A DNA stretch of 64,000 bases. Source: Gymnorhina tibicen (lineage: Eukaryota > Chordata > Aves > Passeriformes > Artamidae). The translations under genes were made by a program, and so were the position numbers. The stretch is taken from NCBI GenBank assembly GCA_013399875.1, contig VXAZ01000606.1, positions 62,001 to 126,000 on the forward strand, given 5' to 3'. Below the pieces are notes generated by a model. It saw only the letters and a list, made by a program, of their open reading frames with translations, searched no databases and was not told where the DNA came from. Below are positions 23,390 to 35,200 of the stretch, piece by piece. Position 1 is the stretch's first letter. Every line of letters starts with the position of its first letter.

Positions 23390-23999
23390 TTGCTGAATGC
23401 TTAAGACTCGCAAAGGGCAACCTTGTGTGTGGAGGCAGCGGGGGGTGGGGGGGTTCCATTTCCCCCTCTGCCCGAGACTGCGCTGGGGGTGAGTCCTTCC
23501 TTCCTTCCTGCCTTGCTCCTTTCCAAGGAGGCAGATCGGAGTGCGTGTGCTTGGCCAGGGATATTGCTACGCTGCAACTCAGCACTTCAATAGCATCTGC
23601 CTGCCTTCTGCCTGCTGCCGGTGGTGCTGCTGAGCTCGAACACTGCCCGTGAGTTTGCAAAAGGAGCAATTTCCCCTCCTCCCTCTGGTCTGAGGCACCA
23701 CTACCCTGGGAAGGCTCAGGCTCGCACCGGAGCGCCCCCTGCCGGCCCTGGTCATCTCTGCACCAAAAGGGGAAAAGCGTAGTTAGCAGGTTGGAAACTT
23801 GTGTTATTGTTTTGTTGTTTGTTCCGTTCTGTTATATACGTACACACATATATATTCTAGTAAAGATCTGTTATTCCTGTTTTCCACATTTTTGCTTGAA
23901 AGACCTGTAGTTTCCGAAGTTACAGTAATTCGGAGGGAAGGGTCTTCTTTTCATTCCAGGAAGGTTCCTTGGTAGGCACTTGTCTTTCAAACCAAGACA
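23390..23999 (+). mobile_element. Probable LTR of a second ERV, right end well supported
   Basis: The right end aaaccaagaca, 5 bases before a primer-binding-like site (24005-24022), is a typical LTR 3' end. It also resembles the end of the LTR at 12191-13229 (gaactaagaca on its own strand). A gtaaagatctgttattcc segment near 23861 resembles the R/polyadenylation region. The left edge at tgttgctgaatg (23390) is a guess based on length (610 bp, close to the 587 and 599 bp of other LTRs here). The part 23420-23760 is rich in G+C and CpG, which suits a U3 promoter. The alternative is a small CpG island unrelated to the ERV. Confidence 0.55.
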
Positions 24000-24004
24000 T
24001 TAAT

Positions 24005-24022
24005 TGGTACCCAGTGTGTGGC
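24005..24022 (+). promoter_or_regulatory. tRNA-Lys-type primer-binding-like site
   Basis: The 18 bases tggtacccagtgtgtggc agree by eye at 13 of 18 positions with the lysine tRNA primer site used by many retroviruses. They sit 5 bases after an LTR-like end. The proviral element at 49569-56989 has a better match in the equivalent place. Confidence 0.6.
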
Positions 24023-24106
24023 TTAAGAGGAAAAGATGAAAACAGGGTAACAGGTCTTGGGTAACCCATTTGTATATTGGATATAGAAACCTCAAAAGGC
24101 ATCACC

Positions 24107-24634
24107 ATGTGGTCCAGCTTACCCCAGTTCAGTTGGCAGATGATCACGTTCATGTTTTTTTCCATTTGCAGACCTTATCTAAACATGGGCCCTAAAACTA
24201 AGGCCATTGTGACTGTTATCAAGTTTGTAGAATGGGTCAGTTGGGTGAGTAATTCAATGCTTGTAAACCTCTTTTGGACTGTGTGCATGTGGCTATGTAA
24301 CTACCACAGCCTAAGATCCAGTCCTTGGGGGTTCACTAATAGTGGTACCTATTTTGGGGGAGAAACGCAGGGGGCTGTTTTCTCCCAGTCTTTCACCCAC
24401 TTTTTCAGGCCTACCACAACAGCTTTTGAAAGGTTTAAATTCCTCCTAGATAAAGATACTATATTCTTGCTGATGTTTTCGCTAAGTTTATTCAATATGG
24501 TCCATTTAGCATTTAGAGAGAGAGTGAAGTTGCCTTGGGTAGCTACCCCCAAATCTGCCCCAGAGACTGGGGGCGCTGCCCAGAAGCCTGCTGCAGGGGC
24601 CAGGGACACTGCCCAACAGACCACCTGCTGTTAG
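24107..24634 (+). CDS. Intact hydrophobic ERV leader ORF (pre-gag), 175 codons
   Basis: An uninterrupted frame from ATG (24107) to the stop at 24634, starting 85 bases after the primer-binding-like site. It has several hydrophobic stretches: around residues 5-22, 40-65 and 125-145 (the last reads TIFLLMFSLSLFNM). The tail is rich in Ala, Pro and Gly. By eye, its second half aligns with the leader frame of the provirus at 55772-56287. Both have an F-x-NS motif, an EQG/TQG motif, then TTAFE-x-F-x-F followed by a hydrophobic segment. Function unknown. It is not a recognisable gag, protease or envelope protein. The position suggests a separate upstream ORF or the N-terminus of a membrane-directed gag. 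It lies antisense to MCTP1. Confidence 0.6.
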   Translation: MWSSLPQFSWQMITFMFFSICRPYLNMGPKTKAIVTVIKFVEWVSWVSNSMLVNLFWTVCMWLCNYHSLRSSPWGFTNSGTYFGGETQGAVFSQSFTHFFRPTTTAFERFKFLLDKDTIFLLMFSLSLFNMVHLAFRERVKLPWVATPKSAPETGGAAQKPAAGARDTAQQTTCC

Positions 24635-25205
24635 TCAGAGGGAAAGGTGGATACTGCAGCAGTGGAACCAACAGATGTTACAGCTGTTCGGGCTCCAAAC
24701 AAACAAGAAGGGCAGCCAAAGCCAGCAGCAGTCACCTCTGTGCTGCCATTAAGCAGACTAAGAGGATAGACCCTCTGTGGTATGGTGAGTGACGGAATAA
24801 GTGTAGGTATAGAGAGGTCTGGCAGGTTCCTTACATCACACTGCTGCAAACCCACCAAGGTAACCCTCTGGCATTCCAAGGGAGTTGTTTTGGGGTTTGT
24901 GAATTTTGGCTGGGGGGTAGGCTCTCCCACTGGGGTTTTTTTGGGAATTGCAGCGTAATGCTGCAAGAGGTGTTGGGACTGACCCAAGACTTGGCTGGGG
25001 AGTCGGGGCTCCCTTTCTTCCTGCTAACTGGGGATCGAGCAGAGTGGTCGCATGGTGCTACACGAGTTTGTGTATTCAGTTCTGGGGCCCCTTTCTTAGT
25101 GGGGACAATAAACCTAAATGACAGAAATGCATGTGGTGGTGGAAGCCCAGCCACAGCCTTCCCGATGACAGAAATCCAGAAAGCAGTGACTTCAAGATCC
25201 TGTTA
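24635..25205 (+). mobile_element. Decayed ERV internal sequence after the leader ORF
   Basis: Immediately after the leader stop the frame reads TAVRAPNKQEGQPKPAAVTS, the Lys/Pro/Ala-rich style of the start of ERV-L gag. The reading is then broken by stops. The block stays GC-rich to about 25205 and then gives way to AT-rich intron. No protease, RT or second LTR follows, so the element is 3' truncated. The end point is set by composition. Confidence 0.5.
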
Positions 25206-28200
25206 GAACCCACCTAACTGAATGAAAGGGTCATTGCTAAAACATGTCATTCTTTCTCCCCTACTGTCAGTCTGCCGCAGCAAACTAGCCTCATCAACAA
25301 AATACCTAAAATTTGATAAAAAAGGGTGTAAGCAAGAGGAGAATCAAACACAGACAAAATCCTGATGTAAAAATAGCCTTATGAGAACACAATTCGGCTG
25401 TGGGTTTTTCAAATCATACAACAAAGTAATACCAGTAATCGCCTAAAACAGTACTTCAGTAATGTTTATCCATGTCAGAACTGAAGAAGAAAAATACATT
25501 AAAGAAGGACTACAATACCTCACAAAAACTTGTGATTGCATTCCCATTTTTTCCTTTGAAAATTTGATGTTGTGTCTTGACAGTGACAAATTGCATGTTC
25601 TTTGCTCAGTGGACTTTTCCTGATAATAGAAGATATTCTTCCCCAAGAGAAGGAATATTTCAGGTAAACACATTCACATATACTGAGTCTGCCCTTTACT
25701 GAAAAAGAGTTTGATCTAATAGGTAGAATGTCATCATGGAACAGAACATCTTAAAATAGATTACCAAGTAAACTTTAAATTACTTCAAACATTGAAAATG
25801 CCTGTTTTTCTTAAGATACTATTCCTAAGATACTGATATCTGTGAAATGCAGCTTTTGCATTGCCATACCACATGCTCAATGACATGTAAATACATAGTA
25901 TTTATCTTCTGAATAATTCTTAAAAGACCAATCAGTTCACTTGAAAAAGCAGAAAGAGGAAACAGAATAGAAAGACCAAAATTGCACTATAGCAGTTTTA
26001 GCATAAGTTTATAATAAGGTAATTGTTTATACCCTTACTTGAGATTTTCTTTAAAGTTTAGGAGAATCTACTGTAGAGGAATATATGTGTATTTCTCTGT
26101 AACCTTTTTGCCACAGAACCCAACAGATTTCTATCTACTGTTATCTAACAATGAAAAAGTTAAAAGAGGTATCTTACAGCTCATCCTCCAGACAAGCAAT
26201 TAAACAGTTTCCTGTCATGCTTAGGAAATAAGTGTAGCCTTATTTTTCCACACAGTGAGAACAGAAAAAGAGAAAGTAATATACAGGGGAAAAAAACCTA
26301 CCAGCCATGCCTGTGTACACCTTTAGTTTTTCCTTGCTACACAAATTTATACCTGCATATAAAATATGTGATGCAGAGATGTGTGCTGCTGTAAGGATGT
26401 AACAGGAGAGTAAAAAAATAAACTATTACTAAGCCAAGATTTTTTTTTAATGTGTATTAGATAGAGTAGCCTCCTTTCCTCATGCTAATATTTTACCTTC
26501 TCCTGTCTGTAGAAGTATATGCTTTGCTTTGACAGTAGTCAGTTATGATGGGGTCCTCATCCTGGGTGTCCTGCTTTCCTTGGGTGCCCCAAGCTGGGAA
26601 AATACTCCTTTGCCTTATGAGTTACAATATGAGCATTTGCTGTGGACAGCAAGTGCCTTCTAACCTGGCCACTGACATGATGGATTGAAGCAGGGCTTTC
26701 AGAAACAAGTCAGCTTTCCTTGTTAACCATGCAGCATTTGCCCAGGCAAAACAACAACAAAAACTTTCCTCCCAGTTTTTATTTTTAATGCTTGCTTGGG
26801 TTCCTGTAACAATTTGAAAGATGAAAAGGTTTGCATTTTACAAAACAAAACAAAACCCAACCCAGACAAAGAGTGGCTCAGTGCATGTGGGAATTCAATC
26901 CGTGCTTCTCTCATCCACAACAAAAATGCCTTCTATTCTAGTGAGAAAGGGAAAAGCTGGAAACTCCCATGCTGATAGTCCTGATGTTTTTCAGCTGCTA
27001 CAGTGTGTCAAAGGTTAGTTCCCTCCCACCTGCATCACACTTTGCTTCTTCTAATACACAACCAAGCATTCAGACAATACGATTAAAAATCATCTTGCTC
27101 ATGGGAGGCTCTCTCAGACATTCAGCGTTCCCTTCTCAAATATCCCAGTCCAGCACACAGATAAAATCATTAACTTGTACCTTAAAAAGAGCTTTGTGTG
27201 ATTTTTTCCTTTTTAAACCCTATTTGCTGACTCTCACTAAAATTAAGCACAATCTTAGTAGAATCAGATAAATGTCAGCAGTTTTATTTAGCACACTGTG
27301 ATCATGGGTACGGGTAATAGATAACCAGACCTTCTTTGTTATGACCTCTTAGGAGAAAAATAATAAACCTAGAGACATTCTGCATTATGTGACAGAAGAG
27401 CAACTCCAAAGGAAAATAAGCTGTCATTTTCAGAGATGATACACTATCACTGGGTTCTAGAAATGGAAGCAGTGATACTATGAAGCATATACTTAAGGGG
27501 GAAAAAAAAGAAAAATGTTAAACTCCAAAGATTTTTTGCAGAACAGCCTCGAATTTAAAAATAATGCCTATGTTACATTTTTTTTGATACCGCATATTGA
27601 AGAAGCAAGTAATCGCAGCATTGGTGACTAGTCACCTCCCCAGCACTGACAGCAAGGTCGGTATTCTTGTGGGGTAGCCTGATCCTGCATTGCAGTGGTT
27701 TTGGTCAAACTCCCTGACCATCAAGGCAGTACCCAGCACCTCTAAGGTTAGTTGCTGACTGTTCTAAGTGATGGATCAAGCCCAAAGGGAGAAGGATGAA
27801 CAGAGTTTGGTTAAATTCATAGAGTTTACCTTACTCAGCAGATAAAATAGACCACTAGTGTCGTGTAATTTGCAGAACAGAGAAGAAAATGTGAAATAGA
27901 AATGCAGAATTATGCTCATTTATTAATACCTGATGGACAGTACATTAAAACAAATAATTATGAGAGAACATTGTACCTCTGAGGTACCTCATGAGAGTGA
28001 TCTGCTGTTTTAAGACCATATACTGTCATCAAAGTCTGGAAATTATGCAAATAGTACTAGCTACATTTAGAGGTCTGCACAAGTAAAGACTTCCCCACCT
28101 AAACAGTAACTGTCTCTCAGGAAAGGCAATGATTTTTGTGTGATGCAAAGGTGCTACCTACAGGCTTGAGCAGAGAATGACATGCTGGGAAGCTTAAGAA

Positions 28201-31200
28201 AAAGGATCCCATTTTTATGAGGAAATAGGACAGAACTAGCATTATCACTGAACTAAATACCTCTTAATTTCAGGCTAAAGAGCACATGTTTTACCAAACT
28301 TTTAAAAAACCCATAATATCAAAGAGTTTCAGTTAACCCAATTTAATTCTTTACAATGGTGTCCATATTTTTCTGGGTTTCTTTATTTAAATCAATTACT
28401 GTACCATAAAAAAAAGGGCTAACTTTCTCTTTTAATCAACAATCAGTAAATAAGCTGTATGCTGTTCTGATACACATATTTCAGGCATATTTTTATTGAC
28501 AAATAAACTTGGCCACAGCTATCAAAAGATCACATTTGAAGATCACATTAATGTTTGGTCTTACAAATACAGTAAGTGCCAGACAGGAAGTATTTGCACC
28601 CTATTAAATATGTATGTAAATATCTATCCTATACCTCTTATACACACAATGTTTCATTCAATACAGTGCAGCTGTACTGAGAATTACTTGCCTAAAAACA
28701 AGAGCATATCCAATATTTTTGAGATAATGAAAAATGTTGGGGAACGTGCTTTAATCTAAAAGCAAGCTTTTTCTTCCCTGCATCTTTTACACATTTGTCT
28801 CTTCCCCAGTCAGGTCAGATATGGCAAATACTTACGCATATGTGTATATTTACTCTAGTGGATATTCCTACTGATTTGAATGAACTTAATCATACAAATT
28901 TAAAAGCATAAGCTCTGTTTGTTAACTTTTAGGAACAAAGATGTGCCCACCACCCTGTACACACCACTGCACTATACATCCAATACATAATGATAACAGC
29001 AGTAGCAGCAGTGTTCTCTTGCATTTAGCTTCAGGTAAGACTCAGGCAAGCAGTGCAATTGAAAACTAATACATTCTGCCTTTCAAAAAAATTCTGACAT
29101 CCTTTTTTCTTTTCCATTTTTGAGAGGGGAACAATTTCAAAAGTAGTATAAAAATGGAGAATAAAAAGATAAATATTGTTAAATGCATTTTTTATTATAC
29201 AATAGAGTAATAATTGAGAATATTTTTCCTTTCAGATATATAATTCAGCAGTTTTGTATTTAAAGGCTGTATTTTTCATATCTATAGTGATGAAAAGACA
29301 ACACCGTGTCACAAGTACAATTACATAAATTTTAGAATCCCTGCCATGCTATGTAAGCATGAATTTTAAAATGAGACTTTCTTTTCTGTCCATTTGTCCA
29401 AATTCTGAATTCCTTTTAGGGAGTAAATATCCACATAAATTTTTACTTGTATCAAATAATTGTGATATTCAAAGGCAATTATCTGATGAGCTGAAAAAAG
29501 TGCCTTAGTTTACTGTCTAAGATGACCAGATAATCTAGGTTAAACCACTTTTCTGAAATAATTAGGATCCATTAGTAGCTAATTCCAGCTTGTCTAAAAA
29601 CACTATTCCAAAGAAATAAACCACAACATAAGCTCAAAAATAAATAAAAAATAACCTTAAAGAAGAACCAGTGGTACTGATGTATGCCATAGAACAAAAT
29701 AAAGAGTGTTCAGCAACAATGCTTATCTTTTGATTTATTCTTAAGCAACTAAAATATCTCTTAAGGACAAGATCTTATTGATACTGTTACTTATTTCAGA
29801 TTAAAATTATTAAGCAAAATGTATTCATGATTTTAAGATAAAATTTCAAGAATGGTCTGACCAAAACCTATCAGCTACTCCTATTCTTATTTTTAGAAAT
29901 TGGGAAAAAAAGTTTACATTATTGTAGTTCTACATATACATTATTCTACATATAATATAATTACTTCACAATTAAATAAGCTCAATTCTATTTTATTTAT
30001 GAAGATAATCCTGAATAATTTTTAGTAGAAAATTTTTCATTATAATTAAACTCTTCAGAGTACATTTAAATGACTGTTGAAGAGAGAACCACACAAGCTG
30101 TTGCAGGATATTCATATTAACTTTACTGTGAAATTAATACTTAACTCATTTTAAAATACTTAATGCCTCCTATATAGTTGTCCGTAAATTAGTTCAAGTT
30201 GCCTTTGCCACTAATTGAATTTATTCATATTTTATTCTCTTCTCCCAATTTTTAATCAGAAAGTCCGTGCGCAGTTAGTGGTAATGTTCATGGGTAGCTG
30301 GAGAAATAGTAGTAAAGGGAAAAGTTCCTACTAGATTTCTCATTATGAAAACTAAATTTTAAATGATATGCCCAAATTCTTTTATTAATAACTTGCCTGT
30401 GACAAACTAATGCATCAACATGTAACACCATTTTGATGCCTTCTATTATTTTAGATGCAAGGATTTTTTTTCCTCCCTTGTTAGATTTTCTTAGCCTGTA
30501 GCCAATATTAAATTCTTCCAAACAGTGAGGATAGCAGATGTCTACAAACACTCCTAGTTTCCTGATGAAAGCAAAATAATGGCTTGTGGATTACTGCAAA
30601 AATAGTTCTGGTAGGGAAAAATTCAAAATTATTCAGTCACATGCAAATATCATTCCTAATTTTGCTGCATGTAAATGCAATACAAGCATTTCCAACTTTT
30701 AAAACCTAACCAATATTAGATAAATCGTAACTGACTTAACTAAACATTTTTACCCTGCTATAGTACTTCATGTATGTCCTAAAATTAATATCTTCTTTGA
30801 ATTGCTGTAACAGCATTTACATGAAGTTCCTTCCAGAGAAATGACTATATTTTTTTGTTTGTACTTTTCCCTGAAATGTTCACAAAGTTCTTCAGAACAC
30901 TTATCAAAACTGAAAAAGTAAAAAATAAAAATAATTTCCTTTATGAATGCTTGATGACTTTTGACATCATTCACTATTTAGAGGCCCATAAAAGAACAGA
31001 TAACATATATGACTCACAAATTACCAATTACGAAAAATTATCTGGGGTAGAATGTACACTAATGCAAAAAGATGGAATACTTGTCATAAACCAGTAAAGC
31101 TGTTGTTTGCAAATCCAGTATCTCTCTTCTTTCTTTCGTGTTGGGAAACTTAAAATGATTTCTAAACTGCATTAACTTAAAAAAATGCAGCCTATCATAC

Positions 31201-32140
31201 AGGTCAACACTGAAAGTGACCCAGAAATAATATGTTATTTTTTAACCAAGATATATTTTATATTTGACTATCAGTTCTAAGAATCAAAAGTCAGTAAAAA
31301 TGAGATACATCATAGAGCAAGCAGATAGTCCTGTACTTCAGAGGTATTGGACATGCTGGTTCTACCAGCCAGATCTTAAAGTGGTCTTAAAGAAGCGCTG
31401 TATTTGTCATTGCCAGGTAGGCAATAGAATTTAATTAGTCCATAATCACATTTTAGAGCACAGGCATCCCTGTTTTAAAACACTCCTCCTGCATAAGAAA
31501 TTCTTCAGGGTTTTGGGTTTACTTTCTTTGCATCTTGGGGGAGACGAATTTTTGGATTTTTAATATAAAAAATATGAGAAAGAATGGATGTCTGCAGAAA
31601 ATAAAATAAATACAAGCCTCAGAGTACCACAGTGCAGTGTCATCAGCTGTCGAGGAGTTATCTATGAAAAATTCTGTCTGGTGATGCAGAAGCGCTCCTT
31701 ACACTCTCTGACTGGCAAATGACAGCACTGCTCAAATCAGAGGTAAACCAATATGAACTTTATTTTCATCCAGAAACCACAACCCCCCTTCTCGGCCTTT
31801 TTCCTTCCCTGCAGACAGTGAACCCATCACTTGTGGCAGAATGCTGAGAGAAAAGTACCAGCAGGAATGCTTCTGATATTTATAAAAGTAACTGCTGTAT
31901 TTCTCAGTTCCACTTTAAGTGCTGATGCTCTTTTCACATACACTCTTTGCTCTGCCTATGCCAAAATCCACAGTCGTCTTTGACTCACTAACTTTGGCCC
32001 AATCAAAGGGGGACACCTGATTTATAACACTACCAGTTACAGCTCTTAACTGTCTTACTGTGAGAAACAGTGGAATGATTTAATTAAAATAATTTAATTC
32101 AAATTAGGCATATTAGACATTGTAAGCAAAGGAGCAGAAG
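25206..32140. other. AT-rich intronic DNA
   Basis: I see no gene or identifiable transposon. It contains a short AAAAC-type repeat at about 26840-26862 and very AT-rich stretches at about 29150-30250. Confidence 0.55.
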
Positions 32141-32232
32141 GGTGAGCGCAGTGATCCGGAGACAATGAAGCATACTAACTGGAGTTTCCCAGGTTCAGAT
32201 CCCGGGTCAGACACATACTCCCTGCTCCCAGC
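32141..32232 (+). repeat. tRNA-SINE-like fragment with a B box
   Basis: The piece has ggttcagatcccggg, close to the pol III B box GGTTCRANNCC. About 45 bases upstream is an A-box-like stretch gtgagcgcagtgatc. The following words gtcagacacatactccctg resemble MIR-family SINEs. No poly-A tail or duplication is visible. It may instead be a chance match. Confidence 0.4.
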
Positions 32233-35200
32233 TTCAGCCGAGAGTGTGCCCGGAGGTGGCTGCCGCTGCTTTTGGGAGAATGGAGGAGTAGGCTTGTGTG
32301 TCGGGGTGGGGAGGAAGGGGGGATTAGCTGCATTGTCACTCGCTAATGACAGCTGCCAGATGATTAGAAACCACATTAAGTTCTTAACTTTAATTTTGCT
32401 AATCAGCAAGATCAAAATTCTACAACCAAACTGGGGTTTTTTCATATTTAAAAAAAAAAAAAGAGAGTTTGCACATTTGCTGCCTAATCAGGGTGTGATC
32501 AGGGTAGTGAACAAGCACACTGTTTTAAAAATGTACTTCGATGGAATAAAATACTCGACTGATTTGGACCAGCCTCAACAGCATCATTTGCAAGGGCTAT
32601 GCATAAAGGACTGAGTTTTTAAGCAGTATTACTTCTTCCTATGAAATCCTGATATTCAAGAATCAACCAACAAAAGGGAAACTGTATTTAACCATTTTGA
32701 CATCATGTTCTTCAAGAAGGTGGCACTTGAGGACAGCAAAGCTTTGTTATATTTACTGTGAGAAAGCAAAACCAAACCAACCCAAAAACTTAAAAGAGAA
32801 AGAGCTGAGTAGCCTTTATCATGACTATCCTGGTGGTTGGCCGTTGGTCAAGGCAAGTGTACATTATCTTCTGGGAAATCTGCAATTTTGCTATATTCTC
32901 CATGTAGACAGAAAGCTTACTTCTTTAACACTATGTTTAAAGTGAGTTCAAAATAGATGGTTAATGGTAAAGCTATAATGAATGTATTTTCTTGAGGTTT
33001 GTGGTGGGGTTTTTTTGGTTGCTGTTTATTGTGTGGGGTTTGGGTTGGAGTTTTTTTTTTCTTCCTTTTTTTTTAACTTAGCCTATGACTTTGATAAGGC
33101 TGCTTTTGGAAACACAATGGTTACCCAACTGTTTTATGGCTTTAACAAATCCTTACTTCTGCCTTGTATTCTAAACAATGTAGCCTCTATTTGCACCCAA
33201 GTGGTGCTAAATTACAGATAAAGTTACAGCAAATTTGTTTTCTCAAAAAAGCAGTGAGGCCTAACATCCCTTAAGTAATAACAGCCTTGCTTTTAATTCA
33301 GAAGTAGAACTGGAATAATTTTCCCTCAGAAAATGCAACAATAGAGCTGTTCTTGCAGGGCTGAATGGGGCATGGCTCATTTTGCAGGTGTGCAGGTGCT
33401 CCAGTGGAGAGGCAAAAGGGTGCCTGACCTGGGTAGGCAGCCCAAGCTGTGGTAGGTAACTCCAGACTGGCCCACCATCCATTGGATGGGGCTGATGGAG
33501 CTGTCAACTCTGATGCAAAGAAATATGTTCCAGTGAATCAGTAATTTATAGAGATGTATCTTCTTCCTACTGATGAAATCAAAGTAGCTAATAAAAACCT
33601 GAAGCACCCTTGAAGCAAAGCAGAAATGTCTTAAAAGGTTAAAACTCCATAAATCACAGCCAAAGCGATTCTTGAATGTGAAAATACTACATTATAAAGA
33701 CCTACCAGCACACTGAAGTTATTTTCCAAATGTTCCAGCTAACAGACTGTGATGAAGAAATAACCTTTTTTTAATATGTTTCACTGGAATCGTGTTAAAG
33801 AAGCTTAATATTCAGGATTAAAACCCCTATTCAGGCTGATGTGAAGCTGCAGTGCTATGAAGAGAGTGATACAATACAGAAACAAAGCTCAAACAAGGTG
33901 TTAGTTACCTCTACTGTAAAATAAATCACTCCAATACACTTCCATGTTTACCTGCTACAATATTATGATACTGTTTCCAACAGATGAAAATCAAGTGCAT
34001 TTCAGGAATAAGCATTAAGTGCTATTAATGTGGTCTTATGCTGGTAATCATTGTCTTGGGAAAAGTATATTGTGTTTTGTATACTAATGCCATGATGGGT
34101 TTATTAACTCAGAATTCCTCTGCTAATAGTGGTGCTTTAAGCAAGTAATAATTAATATGGTGGCAAATATTAAAAAAATCTACTTTTGAATTTAACTCAT
34201 GTTAAAGGACTACTTTATCTGCTGGTATTATTTTTTCTTCAAGAGAAAAGAGCAAAAAGAATACTGTATATCAAGCAAAAATTACTCAGTCTATCTTTTT
34301 TAAGGAAAACATGCTTAAATAAACATTATTGGTATCCCTTACAGTATTGATCACTCATCTTCAAAGGAATTAGCTGGTTTTTATTTTAAAATCACATTTT
34401 TCCTGGAAAATGAAGAATTTGTCATTGGAAAATAAAGATTCAAATGCATGCACTTGTGCCTTCTGGTCTAAGATAAGGAAGAGATTTTTTTCTCTGCCTT
34501 GTGAATGAGCACCAGAAAGAAACAGAGCAAGAAGAGCTAAACAGACACCGTGCACTTAAGAACTGAGGAGAAATGTAAGGAAATACCAAAAGTTCCAATT
34601 ACATAATACCAGTTTTAATAGATAACTTTGCAGTGCTAATAACATCTGTGAGAGTAGTGGTCAATCCCAAATAAATACGACTAAATTATGTCAATTTTTT
34701 ATTTTTGGAAATCAGTGGGTTCTCCATAGAGTATTTGTATTCCTGGAAAGCAGTTGGATTTTTGACTTCAGAGCTACAGTAATAGTGTAGATGTTATTCA
34801 TGGAAATGCTCAAACTCACAGATCTGCCATACAGTTGTAAGTCTATTCAATATCAGCTGCAGCCATTTGGCTTACAGTTATTAATTTTTTTTTCTTTTCA
34901 GTAACAATTGGGGTCACAACATTAGTTATTTCTACTGCTAAGTGTTAATACTGACCCCGGAATAAATACAATCTACCACTGAACCCAAAACAAACAATAC
35001 TTTTAAATTCTGTCACCTTGTTTATTGCAAAGTATTATCATGGGTATAAACACCTATTTTTTTTCTTTTGAAAAGTAAATAAGTTAAAAATGAAAAATAA
35101 AAATGCTGCTTTTATCGAACAAGCAGTTATGACATTTACAGGCTTTTTACTTCAAGGTCAACTGAAATTCTCCTTTCCTGCAGAAGTTAAATCACTTAAG

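Noticed and set aside
23370..23669. Pro-rich minus frame as a possible first exon
   Set aside because: Base composition of the CpG-rich block explains it, and no start, splice or domain support exists.
33261..33607. Three overlapping minus frames as a possible gene
   Set aside because: Frames overlap, lack domains and lack splice context; probably an unrecognised old repeat.
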